From: Marinobacter sp. C7
GTDB lineage: Bacteria > Pseudomonadota > Gammaproteobacteria > Pseudomonadales > Oleiphilaceae
DNA: 64,000 nt
Assembly (NCBI RefSeq): GCF_022343555.1
Contig: NZ_JAKQZH010000001.1
Location: 248,001-312,000 of the forward strand
Direction of reading: 5' to 3'
The notes beneath the pieces are model-generated. The model searched no databases and had not been told where the DNA came from. It was given only the letters and a program-made list of their open reading frames with translations. This document shows, in pieces, positions 1 to 8,267 of this stretch; positions within the stretch are counted from its first letter, which is position 1; every line of letters starts with the position of its first letter. Made by a program: the position numbers and the translations under genes.

Positions 1-6
1 GATAAG

Positions 7-80
7 CCGGATGACGTTGCGAGGTTGCAACGACCTCGTTGTAACGAACAAGGGCCTCGCGAACGTCATCCGGGAGGCCC
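7..80 (-). repeat. Nested inverted repeats downstream of fis
   Basis: An outer pair of arms, 7-24 and 55-73, matches over 18-19 bases with a single-base indel. An inner pair, 26-33 and 38-45, sits in its loop. A competing 7-base stem (GGGCCTC at 52-58 with GAGGCCC at 74-80) shares bases with the outer stem, so the two folds exclude each other. In the usual gene order purH would follow fis just beyond the window edge, so this is leader or intergenic DNA. It could be a terminator, an attenuator-like switch or an intergenic repeat; the sequence alone does not decide. Confidence 0.45.
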
Positions 81-98
81 TTCTGGGGTCAGGTCAGA

Positions 99-416
99 TT
101 ATAGCAGACCGTACTGCTTGAGCTTCTTGCGCAGGGTGCCCCGATTCAGTCCGAGCATGGTGGATGCCTTGGTCTGGTTGTTGCGGGTGTACTTCATCAC
201 CTGCTCCAGCAGCGGCGCTTCCACTTCCGACAGCACCAGCTGGTAGACGTCCGTGACGGGCGCACCATCGAGTTGCGCGAAGTAGTTCTTCAGAGCAACC
301 TCAACACTGTCACGCAGGGTGACGCTGTTGCCACTGCTGTTCACCGTCTGCAACTGATGAAGGTCATCGTTGGCCGGCGTGCTCAAATTTTCGTTTGCCA
401 AAGTCTCAGCGGTCAT
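99..416 (-). CDS. fis: DNA-binding protein Fis
   Basis: A 105-residue nucleoid protein that binds and bends DNA as a dimer and tunes rRNA, recombination and growth-phase genes. The C-terminal half carries the typical Fis region, with [18 protein letters not shown] followed by the helix-turn-helix [18 protein letters not shown], close to the E. coli ending. The N-terminal 25 residues are variable, as is common outside enterics. The start ATG overlaps the stop of dusB by 4 bases (ATGA), so the two genes are translationally coupled, as in E. coli dusB-fis. Expression is expected to follow growth rate through the upstream dusB promoter. Confidence 0.97.
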   Translation of the reverse strand: MTAETLANENLSTPANDDLHQLQTVNSSGNSVTLRDSVEVALKNYFAQLDGAPVTDVYQLVLSEVEAPLLEQVMKYTRNNQTKASTMLGLNRGTLRKKLKQYGLL

Positions 417-1411
417 GCTGCGAATACCTCTCCATTTCGTAAGCCTGCAAAGTACTGTTCGATGCTGTCTTTCTGCTCCAGCGCGTCTTCGATCGCGTTG
501 AAACGTTTTCGGAACTGTCTGCTCTGGTCGTGGGACTGCAGGTACCAGCCCACATGTTTTCTGGCGATGCGCACGCCCATTTTTTCGCCGTAGAAGCTGT
601 GTAACTCGGCCAGGTGCCCGGTCAGGATCTGTTCCACCTCGTCGAGGGGTGGTTCGGGCAGGTGCTCTCCGGTTTCCAGGTAGTGCAGAATCTCCCGGAA
701 AATCCAGGGCCGGCCCTGGGCGCCCCTGCCGATCAGCAAACCATCGGCACCGGTGTGTCTGAGCACATGCAGTGCTTTTTCCGGTGAGGTGATGTCGCCA
801 TTGGCGAACACCGGGATTTCCACGTGCGATTTGACTTCGGCGATGGTGTCGTATTCCGCGTCCCCGTTGTATTTGTCCGCGCGGGTACGACCGTGGATGG
901 CCAGGGCCTGAATGCCGGCATCCTGGGCCATCCGGGCGATGACCGGTGCGTTACGGTTGTCTGAATCCCATCCTGTGCGCATTTTCAGCGTTACCGGAAT
1001 GTCCACCGCGCTGACCACCGCTTCCAGAATTTCACGGACCAGGCCTTCGTCCCTCATCAGGGCGGAACCGGCGGCCTTGTTGCACACCTTCTTGGCCGGA
1101 CAGCCCATGTTGATGTCGATGATCTGGGCGCCGAACCCGGCATTCTGTCGGGCTGCGTCAGCCAGCATCGCGGGATCACCCCCGGCAATCTGGACCGAGC
1201 GGGGCTCCGGTTCGCCTTCATGATTCAGGCGCGTCCTGGACTTGCGCGTATGCCAGAGCTTGCTGTCCGCTATGACCATTTCCGATACCGCCAGCCCCGC
1301 TCCCATCCGTCGGCAGAGTTGCCGGAAGGGGCGGTCAGTCACACCCGCCATGGGTGCAACGATAAGCGGGTTGGGCAAAGTGTACGGCCCGATTTTTGCC
1401 GTTGGCAGCAT
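413..1411 (-). CDS. dusB: tRNA-dihydrouridine synthase B
   Basis: FMN-dependent enzyme that reduces specific uridines in the tRNA D-loop using NADPH. About 332 residues form a TIM barrel plus a helical C-terminal domain. Visible family motifs are the FMN-binding [13 protein letters not shown] near the N-terminus, the catalytic-cysteine loop [19 protein letters not shown], and NGDI and [13 protein letters not shown] near the end of the barrel. The ATG at 1411 sits 8 bases after a weak GGA. A GTG start 18 bases upstream (1429) is also in frame and cannot be excluded. It is followed by fis with a 4-base overlap. Confidence 0.95.
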   Translation of the reverse strand: MLPTAKIGPYTLPNPLIVAPMAGVTDRPFRQLCRRMGAGLAVSEMVIADSKLWHTRKSRTRLNHEGEPEPRSVQIAGGDPAMLADAARQNAGFGAQIIDINMGCPAKKVCNKAAGSALMRDEGLVREILEAVVSAVDIPVTLKMRTGWDSDNRNAPVIARMAQDAGIQALAIHGRTRADKYNGDAEYDTIAEVKSHVEIPVFANGDITSPEKALHVLRHTGADGLLIGRGAQGRPWIFREILHYLETGEHLPEPPLDEVEQILTGHLAELHSFYGEKMGVRIARKHVGWYLQSHDQSRQFRKRFNAIEDALEQKDSIEQYFAGLRNGEVFAA

Positions 1412-1499
1412 GATCTGAGTCCGTGTCACAGCGGGTTAAGCAAGAATCGGAACGACTCATCTGATCAATTAGTGATCGGTCTGGTTCCGAAGGGCGCTA

Positions 1500-1528
1500 A
1501 TGATACCGCCGGGGCCTCCCGGATTGAA
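1500..1528 (-). promoter_or_regulatory. Candidate sigma-70 promoter for dusB-fis
   Basis: Reading the minus strand, a TTCAAT hexamer at 1523-1528 and a TATCAT hexamer at 1500-1505 are separated by exactly 17 bases. They lie in the 206-base gap upstream of dusB, where growth-rate control of dusB-fis would be expected. The stretch between the DUF3426 gene and dusB (1430-1635) holds no other gene that I can see. Confidence 0.45.
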
Positions 1529-1635
1529 GGGGCTTGACAGTGAAAAAAGTTGATTATTTTTCGTTCTTTCTGGTTGACTTTTGTTCGCTGTGGTGGCTTG
1601 CCAGCCAGTCGCCGGGTCGACGGCGTTATGTGGGG

Positions 1636-2889
1636 TCAGGGGGCGTAAGGACGAAAGTCCAGATTGTAGTTCACGGCGTCCCTGCCCGGATCCCGGATGC
1701 TGATGGCAATGCGTACCGGTGTGTCTGTCGGCATGTCGTCCAGCTCGGTGGCTTCTCCGGCCAGATACTCCTCGGGGGTGAACAGGCTCTGGGCAACCAC
1801 GTCGCCATTGAGGTTGGAGAAGGTCAGAGCGATGGCCGGGAACGGCTGCACGAAATCTGCACGGTTGATGATCACTGCATTCACCAGCAATTGGGTGCGA
1901 TTCTCAGGGTCGGTACGAACCACCAGCTTGCGGCTCTGGATGGCGTCGACATTGACCAGCGGCTTGAGTTCACAGCCCGCCAGTTCGCAGCCTGTCTCAT
2001 AGAAGGGTCGTAACTTCGGAATGGCCGACAGGCGATCGAACTGGAACCAGGCAACCTGTGCCACCAGGACGCCGACCAGGGCAATGACGATCAGGCTCCA
2101 GATAACGGTCCGCGCCTTTCCGCCCCCGCCCTTGTTAACAGATACCGGCTCGCGCCGCAGATCACTGAAAGGGCCCGCGCGCAAGGATTCGCTGGCGGCG
2201 GCGTCGGTACGCTCGGGCCGGACGCCGCTTTCGACCGGTTCGTGAGCAACGGTGTCAGTGGCGCTGAAAGTGGGCTCGGGAGCAGGCTCATCCATCGCCC
2301 AGGGCGTTTCCCGGACTGCCTCGGGCTGCGGTTTTGCCGGCTCTGGTTCAAAGGTTTCAGGCTTGAGCTCATTGGACGATGACTTCGGTGCGGGCTCATT
2401 CCGTGGTGTTTGCGCGGGCTGGGGCTGCGTCGGTTGCCCCTGCTGCCCCTGCTGCCCGGGGGCCTCGTCATCTTCCAGGATTGCCTCGGCCCAGCTTTCG
2501 TCCACTTCCTCGGGTTCGTTGTCTGCATCCGCATCCCGAAAGCCCGGGCCTTCATTCCGGTTGATCGAAAGAAAGCTATCGCTGAGTTCGTCGTCGGAGA
2601 ATGCCATTTTCGAGCCGGCATAGCGGCCTTCCTCGGCATCCTCGTCGGGGTTGTCGGCAAAAACGAAGTCCTCTTCGGTGGTTCTGTCTGAAGACTCCGG
2701 TTCCTCGGGGGCTGGGGGGGTGGCAGACGGCTCAGGAGACGAGGGGACGACCCGGTGTTCAATGGCGTTGAACACTTCCATGCAGTTGCCACAACGCACT
2801 TTGCCCTTGGCGACGCCAAGCTGTTCATCGGAAACGCGGAAACGGGTCTGGCACTTCGGGCACTGAGTCTGCAGGCTGCTCTGGGTCAT
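1636..2889 (-). CDS. Zinc-ribbon and DUF3426 domain membrane protein
   Basis: A 417-residue protein of unknown function. The N-terminus is an MJ0042-type zinc ribbon with two CxxC knuckles (CPKC at about residue 10 and CGNC at about 33). A long acidic, Pro/Gln-rich low-complexity linker follows, with PQPAQTP-like segments. One transmembrane helix, VIWSLIVIALVGVLVAQVAW, lies near residue 270, and a C-terminal DUF3426 domain starts near 290. The layout predicts a cytoplasmic metal-binding head, a tether and a periplasmic domain. It lies between prmA and dusB, a position common in Pseudomonas and Marinobacter. Its role is unknown; it is sometimes annotated as thioredoxin-like on weak grounds. 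Confidence 0.85.
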   Translation of the reverse strand: MTQSSLQTQCPKCQTRFRVSDEQLGVAKGKVRCGNCMEVFNAIEHRVVPSSPEPSATPPAPEEPESSDRTTEEDFVFADNPDEDAEEGRYAGSKMAFSDDELSDSFLSINRNEGPGFRDADADNEPEEVDESWAEAILEDDEAPGQQGQQGQPTQPQPAQTPRNEPAPKSSSNELKPETFEPEPAKPQPEAVRETPWAMDEPAPEPTFSATDTVAHEPVESGVRPERTDAAASESLRAGPFSDLRREPVSVNKGGGGKARTVIWSLIVIALVGVLVAQVAWFQFDRLSAIPKLRPFYETGCELAGCELKPLVNVDAIQSRKLVVRTDPENRTQLLVNAVIINRADFVQPFPAIALTFSNLNGDVVAQSLFTPEEYLAGEATELDDMPTDTPVRIAISIRDPGRDAVNYNLDFRPYAP

Positions 2890-2951
2890 GCTTCGGTCCT
2901 GAACGCGGCTGTACTACGAGTGTCGGAGTTTAGTCGCTATCGTCCGGTTCG

Positions 2952-3848
2952 TCATCTGTCCTTGCGCCGACCTGTGAGGCGTATCCACTCTTCACGCTGC
3001 TCCGGCTCGTCCATGATGAACCAGGGCTCGTAGGCGTCCATGACTTCGCGGGCCTGGTTGGAGAGGATGCCCGACAGCACCAGGTCGCCGCCGGGGCGGG
3101 TCAGTGCCGCCAGATGCGGGGCAAGGCCTATGAGAGGTTGCGCCAGGATGTTGGCGAGCATCACGTCGCAGCGGGCGTCGGGTTCATCTTCCGGCAGGAA
3201 CAGATCCAGTCTGGACTCCTCCACACCGTTGCGCCGGGCATTCTCGCGGCTGGCTTCCAGGGCCTGGGGGTCGGTATCGACGCCGGTCACGTGCTCGGCG
3301 CCCAGCAACAACGCTGCCAGCCCGAGGATGCCGGAACCACAGCCATAGTCGATAACCTGTTTGCCCGAGATGTTCTGGCCGTCCAGCCACTCAAGACAGA
3401 GTGCCGTGGTGGGGTGGGTGCCGGTGCCGAAAGCGAGGCCCGGATCGAGCATCAGGTTGGCGGCGTCGGGATCCGGGGCGTCGTGCCAGCTGGGAACAAT
3501 CCAGAGCCGTTCACCGAATTTCAGGGGCTGGAAATCATCCATCCAGGCCCGCTCCCAGTCCTTGTCCTCCACCAGAGTGACGTCGATCTCCGGCAGGGAC
3601 TGCTGGGTTTGCTGGTGCCAGGCGTCACGGATGTCCGCGCACAGTTGATCGATATCGCGATCGGACTGGAACAGGCCGGTCACGGTGGTCTGGCTCCACA
3701 GGGGCGTGGTGCCGGGGTCCGGCTCATACAGCGGCTGGTCGGCAGCATCTTCCATGGAGACGGCATCGGCACCCATCTCCATGAGCAGATCCTCCAGCTG
3801 ATCCGCATTGTCCGGATCAGCCGGGATCTGGAGTTGTATCCAGGGCAT
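2952..3848 (-). CDS. prmA: Ribosomal protein L11 methyltransferase
   Basis: SAM-dependent enzyme that trimethylates L11 (RplK) at lysines and its N-terminus. The 298-residue length is normal for the family. The N-terminal substrate-recognition domain (MPWIQLQIPADPDNADQLED) precedes a Rossmann methyltransferase domain with the SAM-binding motif DYGCGSGILGLAALLLGA near residue 165 and the catalytic-side motif NILAQPL. LDPGLAFGTGTHPTT is a strong PrmA signature. The start lies 2 bases after the accC stop, consistent with operon expression. Loss of PrmA is usually mild in other bacteria. Confidence 0.97.
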   Translation of the reverse strand: MPWIQLQIPADPDNADQLEDLLMEMGADAVSMEDAADQPLYEPDPGTTPLWSQTTVTGLFQSDRDIDQLCADIRDAWHQQTQQSLPEIDVTLVEDKDWERAWMDDFQPLKFGERLWIVPSWHDAPDPDAANLMLDPGLAFGTGTHPTTALCLEWLDGQNISGKQVIDYGCGSGILGLAALLLGAEHVTGVDTDPQALEASRENARRNGVEESRLDLFLPEDEPDARCDVMLANILAQPLIGLAPHLAALTRPGGDLVLSGILSNQAREVMDAYEPWFIMDEPEQREEWIRLTGRRKDR

Positions 3849-3850
3849 GG

Positions 3851-5191
3851 TTATTCCCGCATCAGTTTTTCCAGGTAGTGGATGGTGAAGTCTACCTGTT
3901 TGAAGCCTCCATCGCGTACCAGTTTCCGATGCAGGGGTTGGTTGGTCTTGATGCCCTCGACCACCATCTCGTCCAGTGCGTTCTTCATGCGCCGGCGAGC
4001 GATTTCGCGATCATCGCCCCAGGTGATGAGTTTGGCCACGAGAGAATCGTAGTACGGCGGTACCGTGTAGCCGCTGTACAGGTGGGAGTCGACCCTGATG
4101 CCGTTGCCGCCGGGCGCGTGGTAGTGCTTGATCTTGCCCGGGCTGGGCACGAAGGTCTTGGGGTCCTCGGCGTTGATCCGGCACTCGATGGCGTGCCCCA
4201 GGATATGGATGTCATCCTGGCTGTACTGCAGCGGCAGTCCGCTGGCAATACGCAGCTGTTCGCGCACGATGTCGACACCGGTGACCATCTCGGAGACCGG
4301 ATGCTCGACCTGAACCCGGGTGTTCATCTCGATAAAGTAGAACTCGCCGTCCTGGTACAGGAACTCGAAGGTACCGGCGCCTACATAGCCGATTTCCTTG
4401 CAGGCATCGACACAGGCTTTCAGGGTCTTGGCGCGGGACTCGGCATTGACGTTCGGTGCCGGCGCCTCCTCGATCACCTTCTGGTTACGGCGCTGCATGG
4501 AGCAGTCGCGGTCGCCCAGGTGGATGACGTTGCCGTGCATGTCGGCCAGAACCTGGACCTCGACATGGCGTGGCGCCTCCAGGAACTTCTCCAGATACAC
4601 GGTGGGGTCACCGAAGGCGTTGCGGGCTTCGCTCTGGGTGATCTGGATCGCCTTGAGCAGCGCCGCCTCGGAGTGGACCACCTGCATGCCACGACCACCA
4701 CCACCGGAGGCCGCCTTGATCATTACCGGATAGCCGATCTTCCGGGCAATCTGGAGCGTGCGCTCGTCGTCTTCGGTGAGTGGGCCGTCGGAACCGGGCA
4801 CGGTCGGTACGCCAGCCTTTTTCATGGCTTCGATGGCGGAGACCTTGTTGCCCATCAGGCGAATGGTTTCCGCCTTCGGACCGATGAACCGGAAGCCGCT
4901 TTTTTCGACCTGCTCGGCGAAGTCGGCATTCTCCGCCAGGAACCCGTAGCCCGGGTGGATGCCCACAGAGTCGGTCACCTCTGCCGCACTGATGATGGCG
5001 GGGATGTTCAGGTAGCTGTCGGTTGCACTGTTCGGGCCGATGCACACGGATTCGTCGGCAAGACGGACGTGCATCAGTTCCCGGTCAACCTGCGAGTGCA
5101 CGGCTACGGTCTTGATGCCCAGTTCCTTGCAGGCACGCAGGATGCGCAGCGCGATTTCACCGCGGTTTGCGATCAGAACTTTTTCTAACAT
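3851..5191 (-). CDS. accC: Acetyl-CoA carboxylase, biotin carboxylase subunit
   Basis: Carboxylates biotin on AccB using ATP and bicarbonate, the first half-reaction of malonyl-CoA synthesis for fatty acids. About 446 residues in an ATP-grasp fold: N-terminal [18 protein letters not shown], the glycine-rich ATP loop [16 protein letters not shown], the [14 protein letters not shown] active-site segment, and a C-terminal domain ending in [10 protein letters not shown] chose the ATH-proximal methionine MLEKV because it matches the family start; an ATG two codons upstream is also in frame. It forms an operon with accB, 24 bases upstream. Confidence 0.98.
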   Translation of the reverse strand: MLEKVLIANRGEIALRILRACKELGIKTVAVHSQVDRELMHVRLADESVCIGPNSATDSYLNIPAIISAAEVTDSVGIHPGYGFLAENADFAEQVEKSGFRFIGPKAETIRLMGNKVSAIEAMKKAGVPTVPGSDGPLTEDDERTLQIARKIGYPVMIKAASGGGGRGMQVVHSEAALLKAIQITQSEARNAFGDPTVYLEKFLEAPRHVEVQVLADMHGNVIHLGDRDCSMQRRNQKVIEEAPAPNVNAESRAKTLKACVDACKEIGYVGAGTFEFLYQDGEFYFIEMNTRVQVEHPVSEMVTGVDIVREQLRIASGLPLQYSQDDIHILGHAIECRINAEDPKTFVPSPGKIKHYHAPGGNGIRVDSHLYSGYTVPPYYDSLVAKLITWGDDREIARRRMKNALDEMVVEGIKTNQPLHRKLVRDGGFKQVDFTIHYLEKLMRE

Positions 5192-5215
5192 GGCCATGAG
5201 TAACAATCACCCAGT

Positions 5216-5671
5216 TCAGGAAATGACGACCAGGGGCTGGTCAAACTCCACCGGCTGGCCATTCTCGACCAGGATTTCAGTTACGGTTCCGGCCTTGTCA
5301 GCCTCGATCTGGTTCATCATCTTCATCGCCTCGACGATGCAGATCACGTCACCGGCATTGACGGTCTGACCAACTTCCACAAAGGCCTGGGCCGTGGGTG
5401 AGGGCGCCCGGTAGAAGGTGCCGACCATCGGGGAGTTGACGGTGTGGCCGGACGGAGCTGCCGGCGCCGCGGGTTCTTCGGCGGCGGGGGCCGGGGCAGG
5501 GGCCGGTGCCTGGGGTGCCGGTGCGGGCACGTGGCTCACATACTGGGTGCCGGCAACCTGTTCGCGCCGGCGGGAGATGCGGACAGAATCGTCGCCTTCC
5601 TGGATCTCCAGTTCCTCGACGTCGGATTCCTCCAGGAGCTCAATGAGTTTCTTGATCTTGCGAATATCCAT
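5216..5671 (-). CDS. accB: Biotin carboxyl carrier protein of acetyl-CoA carboxylase
   Basis: Carries biotin between the carboxylase and carboxyltransferase subunits. It has 151 residues: an N-terminal helical segment ([16 protein letters not shown]), a flexible Ala/Pro linker ([13 protein letters not shown] region), and the C-terminal biotinyl domain with [13 protein letters not shown] and the biotinylation site [10 protein letters not shown]. The lysine of EAMKM is the predicted biotin attachment residue. It lies between aroQ and accC, the standard gammaproteobacterial order. Confidence 0.98.
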   Translation of the reverse strand: MDIRKIKKLIELLEESDVEELEIQEGDDSVRISRRREQVAGTQYVSHVPAPAPQAPAPAPAPAAEEPAAPAAPSGHTVNSPMVGTFYRAPSPTAQAFVEVGQTVNAGDVICIVEAMKMMNQIEADKAGTVTEILVENGQPVEFDQPLVVIS

Positions 5672-5698
5672 AGTTAATCCAGTCCCGTTGTGTCTGAT

Positions 5699-6139
5699 CT
5701 ATCGGTGAATTCGTTGCAGGGCCGCCTGAAGGGCGAGGTCGTATCCCTGGCTGCCCAGCCCACAGATAACGCCTACGGCGATATCGGAAAAATAGGAGTG
5801 ATGGCGAAAGGGTTCCCGCGCATGCACATTGGAAAGATGCACTTCGATAAACGGGATCCCGGAAGCCAGCACGGCATCCCGGAGGGCAATGCTGGTATGG
5901 GTGAAGGCGGCCGGATTGATAATGATGAAATCCACGCCTTCGGCCCGCGCTTCATGGACCCGCTCGATCAGTTCGTACTCGGCATTGGACTGAAGATGGA
6001 GCAGGTGGTGGCCTTTCTCGGCCGCTTTCGCCTTCAGTCTGTCGTCGATGTCCTTCAGGGTCTCATAGCCGTATACCTCGGGCTCACGGGTACCGAGCAT
6101 GTTCAGGTTGGGGCCATGGAGCACGAGAATGGTGGACAT
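5699..6139 (-). CDS. aroQ: Type II 3-dehydroquinate dehydratase
   Basis: Converts 3-dehydroquinate to 3-dehydroshikimate in the shikimate pathway. About 146 residues, the usual size of the dodecameric type II enzyme. Motifs visible are [18 protein letters not shown] (the active-site Tyr is the Y of VYG), [15 protein letters not shown], and [20 protein letters not shown] with the catalytic-region His and Arg. The start at [11 protein letters not shown] matches the family; a longer in-frame extension to 6202 adds 21 residues with no family support. It is the first gene of the aroQ-accB-accC-prmA unit. Confidence 0.96.
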   Translation of the reverse strand: MSTILVLHGPNLNMLGTREPEVYGYETLKDIDDRLKAKAAEKGHHLLHLQSNAEYELIERVHEARAEGVDFIIINPAAFTHTSIALRDAVLASGIPFIEVHLSNVHAREPFRHHSYFSDIAVGVICGLGSQGYDLALQAALQRIHR

Positions 6140-6520
6140 GATTACGCCTGCCTTGCTGTCATTTTTAACAGGATCGCCGAAAATCACGGCATTTTCCCAC
6201 AATGGTGCGTGCTTGTTTTCCTTAGATCAACACTTTTTGACAATCTTCCGTGTTGGCCATTGGTCGTAAAAAGACAGCGCTGGCAATCGAAACGGAATCT
6301 TTCCGCTGATGACAATCATTGTCGGCAACGGAGGGGGGAACTTCTATACGACGTTGGTTTCATAGCGTTTCGACTAACACCGGCCGCCCGTGATTGCTGC
6401 CGAAGTGCCGCTGCAAAGGTGGCAGCAGAGTCGTGCCATGGTGGTCTTTGACCCGTGGGTTGGCTGCGGGAGACTCATTGTCGGGATTTTAACTACAACA
6501 ATGAGTGTCACGGAGGTCAG
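6140..6520. other. Intergenic region with promoters and a leader hairpin
   Basis: About 380 bases between divergent genes with no convincing coding sequence. It must hold the aroQ promoter and a promoter for the gene at 6521. Two structures stand out: a GACAAT-C-ATTGTC palindrome near 6310, and a 9-base perfect inverted repeat (ACTCATTGT at 6473-6481, ACAATGAGT at 6498-6506) with a 16-base loop. That hairpin ends just before the ribosome binding site (CGGAGG at 6511-6516), where it could influence translation. Confidence 0.5.
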
Positions 6521-7246
6521 ATGAAAGATACCGAGGTGTGCCGGCGTCTTCTCGGCGTGGAGGAGCCCTGGACGGTGACGCGGGTCCGGATTGATACCCA
6601 GGCCCGGGAGCTGCATGCGTTCCTGGACCGGGGCAAAGGGTGGTTTAACCGGGTGCTGTTCGAACAGCCGAAATCCCGGTGGCGTCACAGTAATCTTGGA
6701 GCCTACAAGGCCTTCGTCCACAGCAGCCTGCAGGATGACCTCTCGGATGAAGATCGCAAGATGCCTTTCATCGGTCAGCCGGGCAGCGAATTTACGACAG
6801 GCCTCGCGCGGAAGGTTACCGACTGCCTTCGTTCCGGCCTCCGTTACCGGGAGGTCTGCGAGTTGTTGGAGATCGATGTCCACCTGGCCTGGCAGATTCG
6901 TCACGCCATCCAGAACGGTCTCTTTGGCCGGGAGTACACCGGGCTTGCCGACAGAATGACGCTGGATTCGCCGGACACTGCAGACGCCCTGGTGCCGCCG
7001 GCCTCGGATCCGGTGTGGCAGTTCCTGCTGGAGTCCGGCCGGATGCTGGAGACGCGGCTGCTCAGTCTGCGGTTGTTGCTGACGCGAGCGCGCCAGGAGT
7101 TTCCGCAGCTGGAGGATGATGTTGCCAGGTCCATTCGCATCACCGAAATCCGTCGGTTCTTCGTCAAGCACCGTCATCAGTTGCCGTCGGAACTCAGGCA
7201 GCTTCGGGCATTGCGCGAAGAAGGGCAGGAGGCCAAATCATCATGA
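6521..7246 (+). CDS. ISL3-transposase-like DNA-binding protein lacking a catalytic domain
   Basis: A 241-residue protein. Residues 8-75 (LLGVEEPWTVTRVRID, then SRWRHSNLGAYKAFVH) follow the layout of the N-terminal domain of ISL3 transposases, but the zinc-binding cysteines are absent. Residues 87-140 (QPGSEFTTGLARKV, then YREVCELLEIDVHLAWQIR) resemble the ISL3 helix-turn-helix. The remaining 100 residues are helical and show no DDE catalytic motifs. There are no flanking inverted repeats, and the gene overlaps the next ORF by 4 bases, so it looks domesticated rather than mobile. A DNA-binding regulator is the simplest inference. The start is set by CGGAGG upstream of ATG. Expert profile comparison is needed to confirm the ISL3 link. 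Confidence 0.6.
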   Translation: MKDTEVCRRLLGVEEPWTVTRVRIDTQARELHAFLDRGKGWFNRVLFEQPKSRWRHSNLGAYKAFVHSSLQDDLSDEDRKMPFIGQPGSEFTTGLARKVTDCLRSGLRYREVCELLEIDVHLAWQIRHAIQNGLFGREYTGLADRMTLDSPDTADALVPPASDPVWQFLLESGRMLETRLLSLRLLLTRARQEFPQLEDDVARSIRITEIRRFFVKHRHQLPSELRQLRALREEGQEAKSS

Positions 7247-8232
7247 TCAGGCAGAAAGGGGAGTTGCTGGACTTCGACGCCGCGGTGGAACGGATCCGGT
7301 CCGGTCGGCCCCTGGCGCTGGCCGGGGATCGCTCGGTCCTTGCCGACCTCCCCGAAGGAAACTGGGTTGCGGGCACCAGCCCCTATTTCATGACCCGTGA
7401 ACAGGGTGAATGTCGCCGGGACCGGATCTTTGTTCAGGAGCTGGCCGGAGAAATAGCCGGTATCCAGAGTTATACCCGGGATACGCTGCCCGGTTTTCTC
7501 GAGGATGCACCTGAAAATGGCTACACCGTTATTATCCTGCCCTCAGGAACGGCTATCCATCATGACTATGCTGAGCAGTCTCCACGCTATCCGGAGATGT
7601 ATCTGAAACCGGTGGTCGGCTGGGTTGCCGGCGTTCATCTGGATGATCTCGGTCGGGAGCAGTCGCAGGTTCTCGATGGCCGTGAGTGCCAGACCTTCAG
7701 TGACCGGGCGGTTGCGATCCACCTGGCGCTGCCGCAGGGACAGACGGCCATGGTCCATGCTGTTAACCTTTTCGGACCGGATGACGGGCCGGTATTGCGC
7801 TTTGATGATACCGGTTTTGAAGTGGACCACTGCCTTGTGGCAGGCGAGCGCATGAGATTCAGTGAGTTCCTGAAGAATCATGACGTGGATTGCCGCCGGC
7901 CTCTGGTGGCTGACTACTGCGGGGCTGCCATCAACGTCAGCATACAGGCGGTTGATGAGGACACCGGTAAGGTGCGGCTCTACGCTCCGGTCTTCCGCAA
8001 TGTGGAGTACCGGCTGGCGAAGCCGGTGGATGATTATGCCGAGCGGTTCAGCTCGGAGATGCCGGGCGGAACGGGAGAGATCCTGTTCGGTTGCAACTGC
8101 ATTCTCAACTACCAGCACTGTGGTCTGGAGGGGCGGGCCACAGAAGGGTTGGCTGGTCCTATCACCTTTGGCGAGATCGCGTATCAGCTTCTGAACCAGA
8201 CTGCGGTGGTACTGACACTGGAAGCCGACTGA
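7243..8232 (+). CDS. FIST-like sensory domain protein (function unknown)
   Basis: A soluble 329-residue protein without signal peptide or membrane helices. Its C-terminus, GEILFGCNCILNYQHCGLEG followed by ITFGEIAYQLLNQTAVVLTL, parallels the end of FIST_C domains. The NosP protein at 39742-41022 in this same window has IGCDCFLRRLE followed by NTYGEQFDGMHINQTFTGVV. FIST proteins are ligand-sensing modules; some bind heme. Several cysteines near the C-terminus (CNC, HC) could bind a metal or sense redox state. The ATG overlaps the stop of the upstream ISL3-like gene (ATGA), so the two are probably made together. The FIST assignment is inferred from short motifs only. Confidence 0.55.
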   Translation: MIRQKGELLDFDAAVERIRSGRPLALAGDRSVLADLPEGNWVAGTSPYFMTREQGECRRDRIFVQELAGEIAGIQSYTRDTLPGFLEDAPENGYTVIILPSGTAIHHDYAEQSPRYPEMYLKPVVGWVAGVHLDDLGREQSQVLDGRECQTFSDRAVAIHLALPQGQTAMVHAVNLFGPDDGPVLRFDDTGFEVDHCLVAGERMRFSEFLKNHDVDCRRPLVADYCGAAINVSIQAVDEDTGKVRLYAPVFRNVEYRLAKPVDDYAERFSSEMPGGTGEILFGCNCILNYQHCGLEGRATEGLAGPITFGEIAYQLLNQTAVVLTLEAD

Positions 8233-8245
8233 CCAGTCCGTATAG

Positions 8246-8267
8246 GGCTCCGGCTCAGTCCGGAGCC
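8246..8267. terminator. Hairpin between convergent genes
   Basis: GGCTCCGG at 8246-8253 pairs perfectly with CCGGAGCC at 8260-8267, with a 6-base loop. It straddles the stop codon of the diguanylate cyclase gene and follows the stop of the FIST-like gene by about 14 bases. No clear T-tract follows on either strand, so strength as a terminator is uncertain. Confidence 0.45.

Noticed and set aside
3878..5188. A long open reading frame antisense to accC
   Set aside because: It mirrors accC codon structure in a GC-rich genome, lacks a ribosome binding site and matches no family; accC itself is certain.
6521..7246. Considered as an active ISL3 insertion sequence
   Set aside because: No DDE catalytic residues, no terminal inverted repeats, and the gene is coupled to a downstream coding gene.
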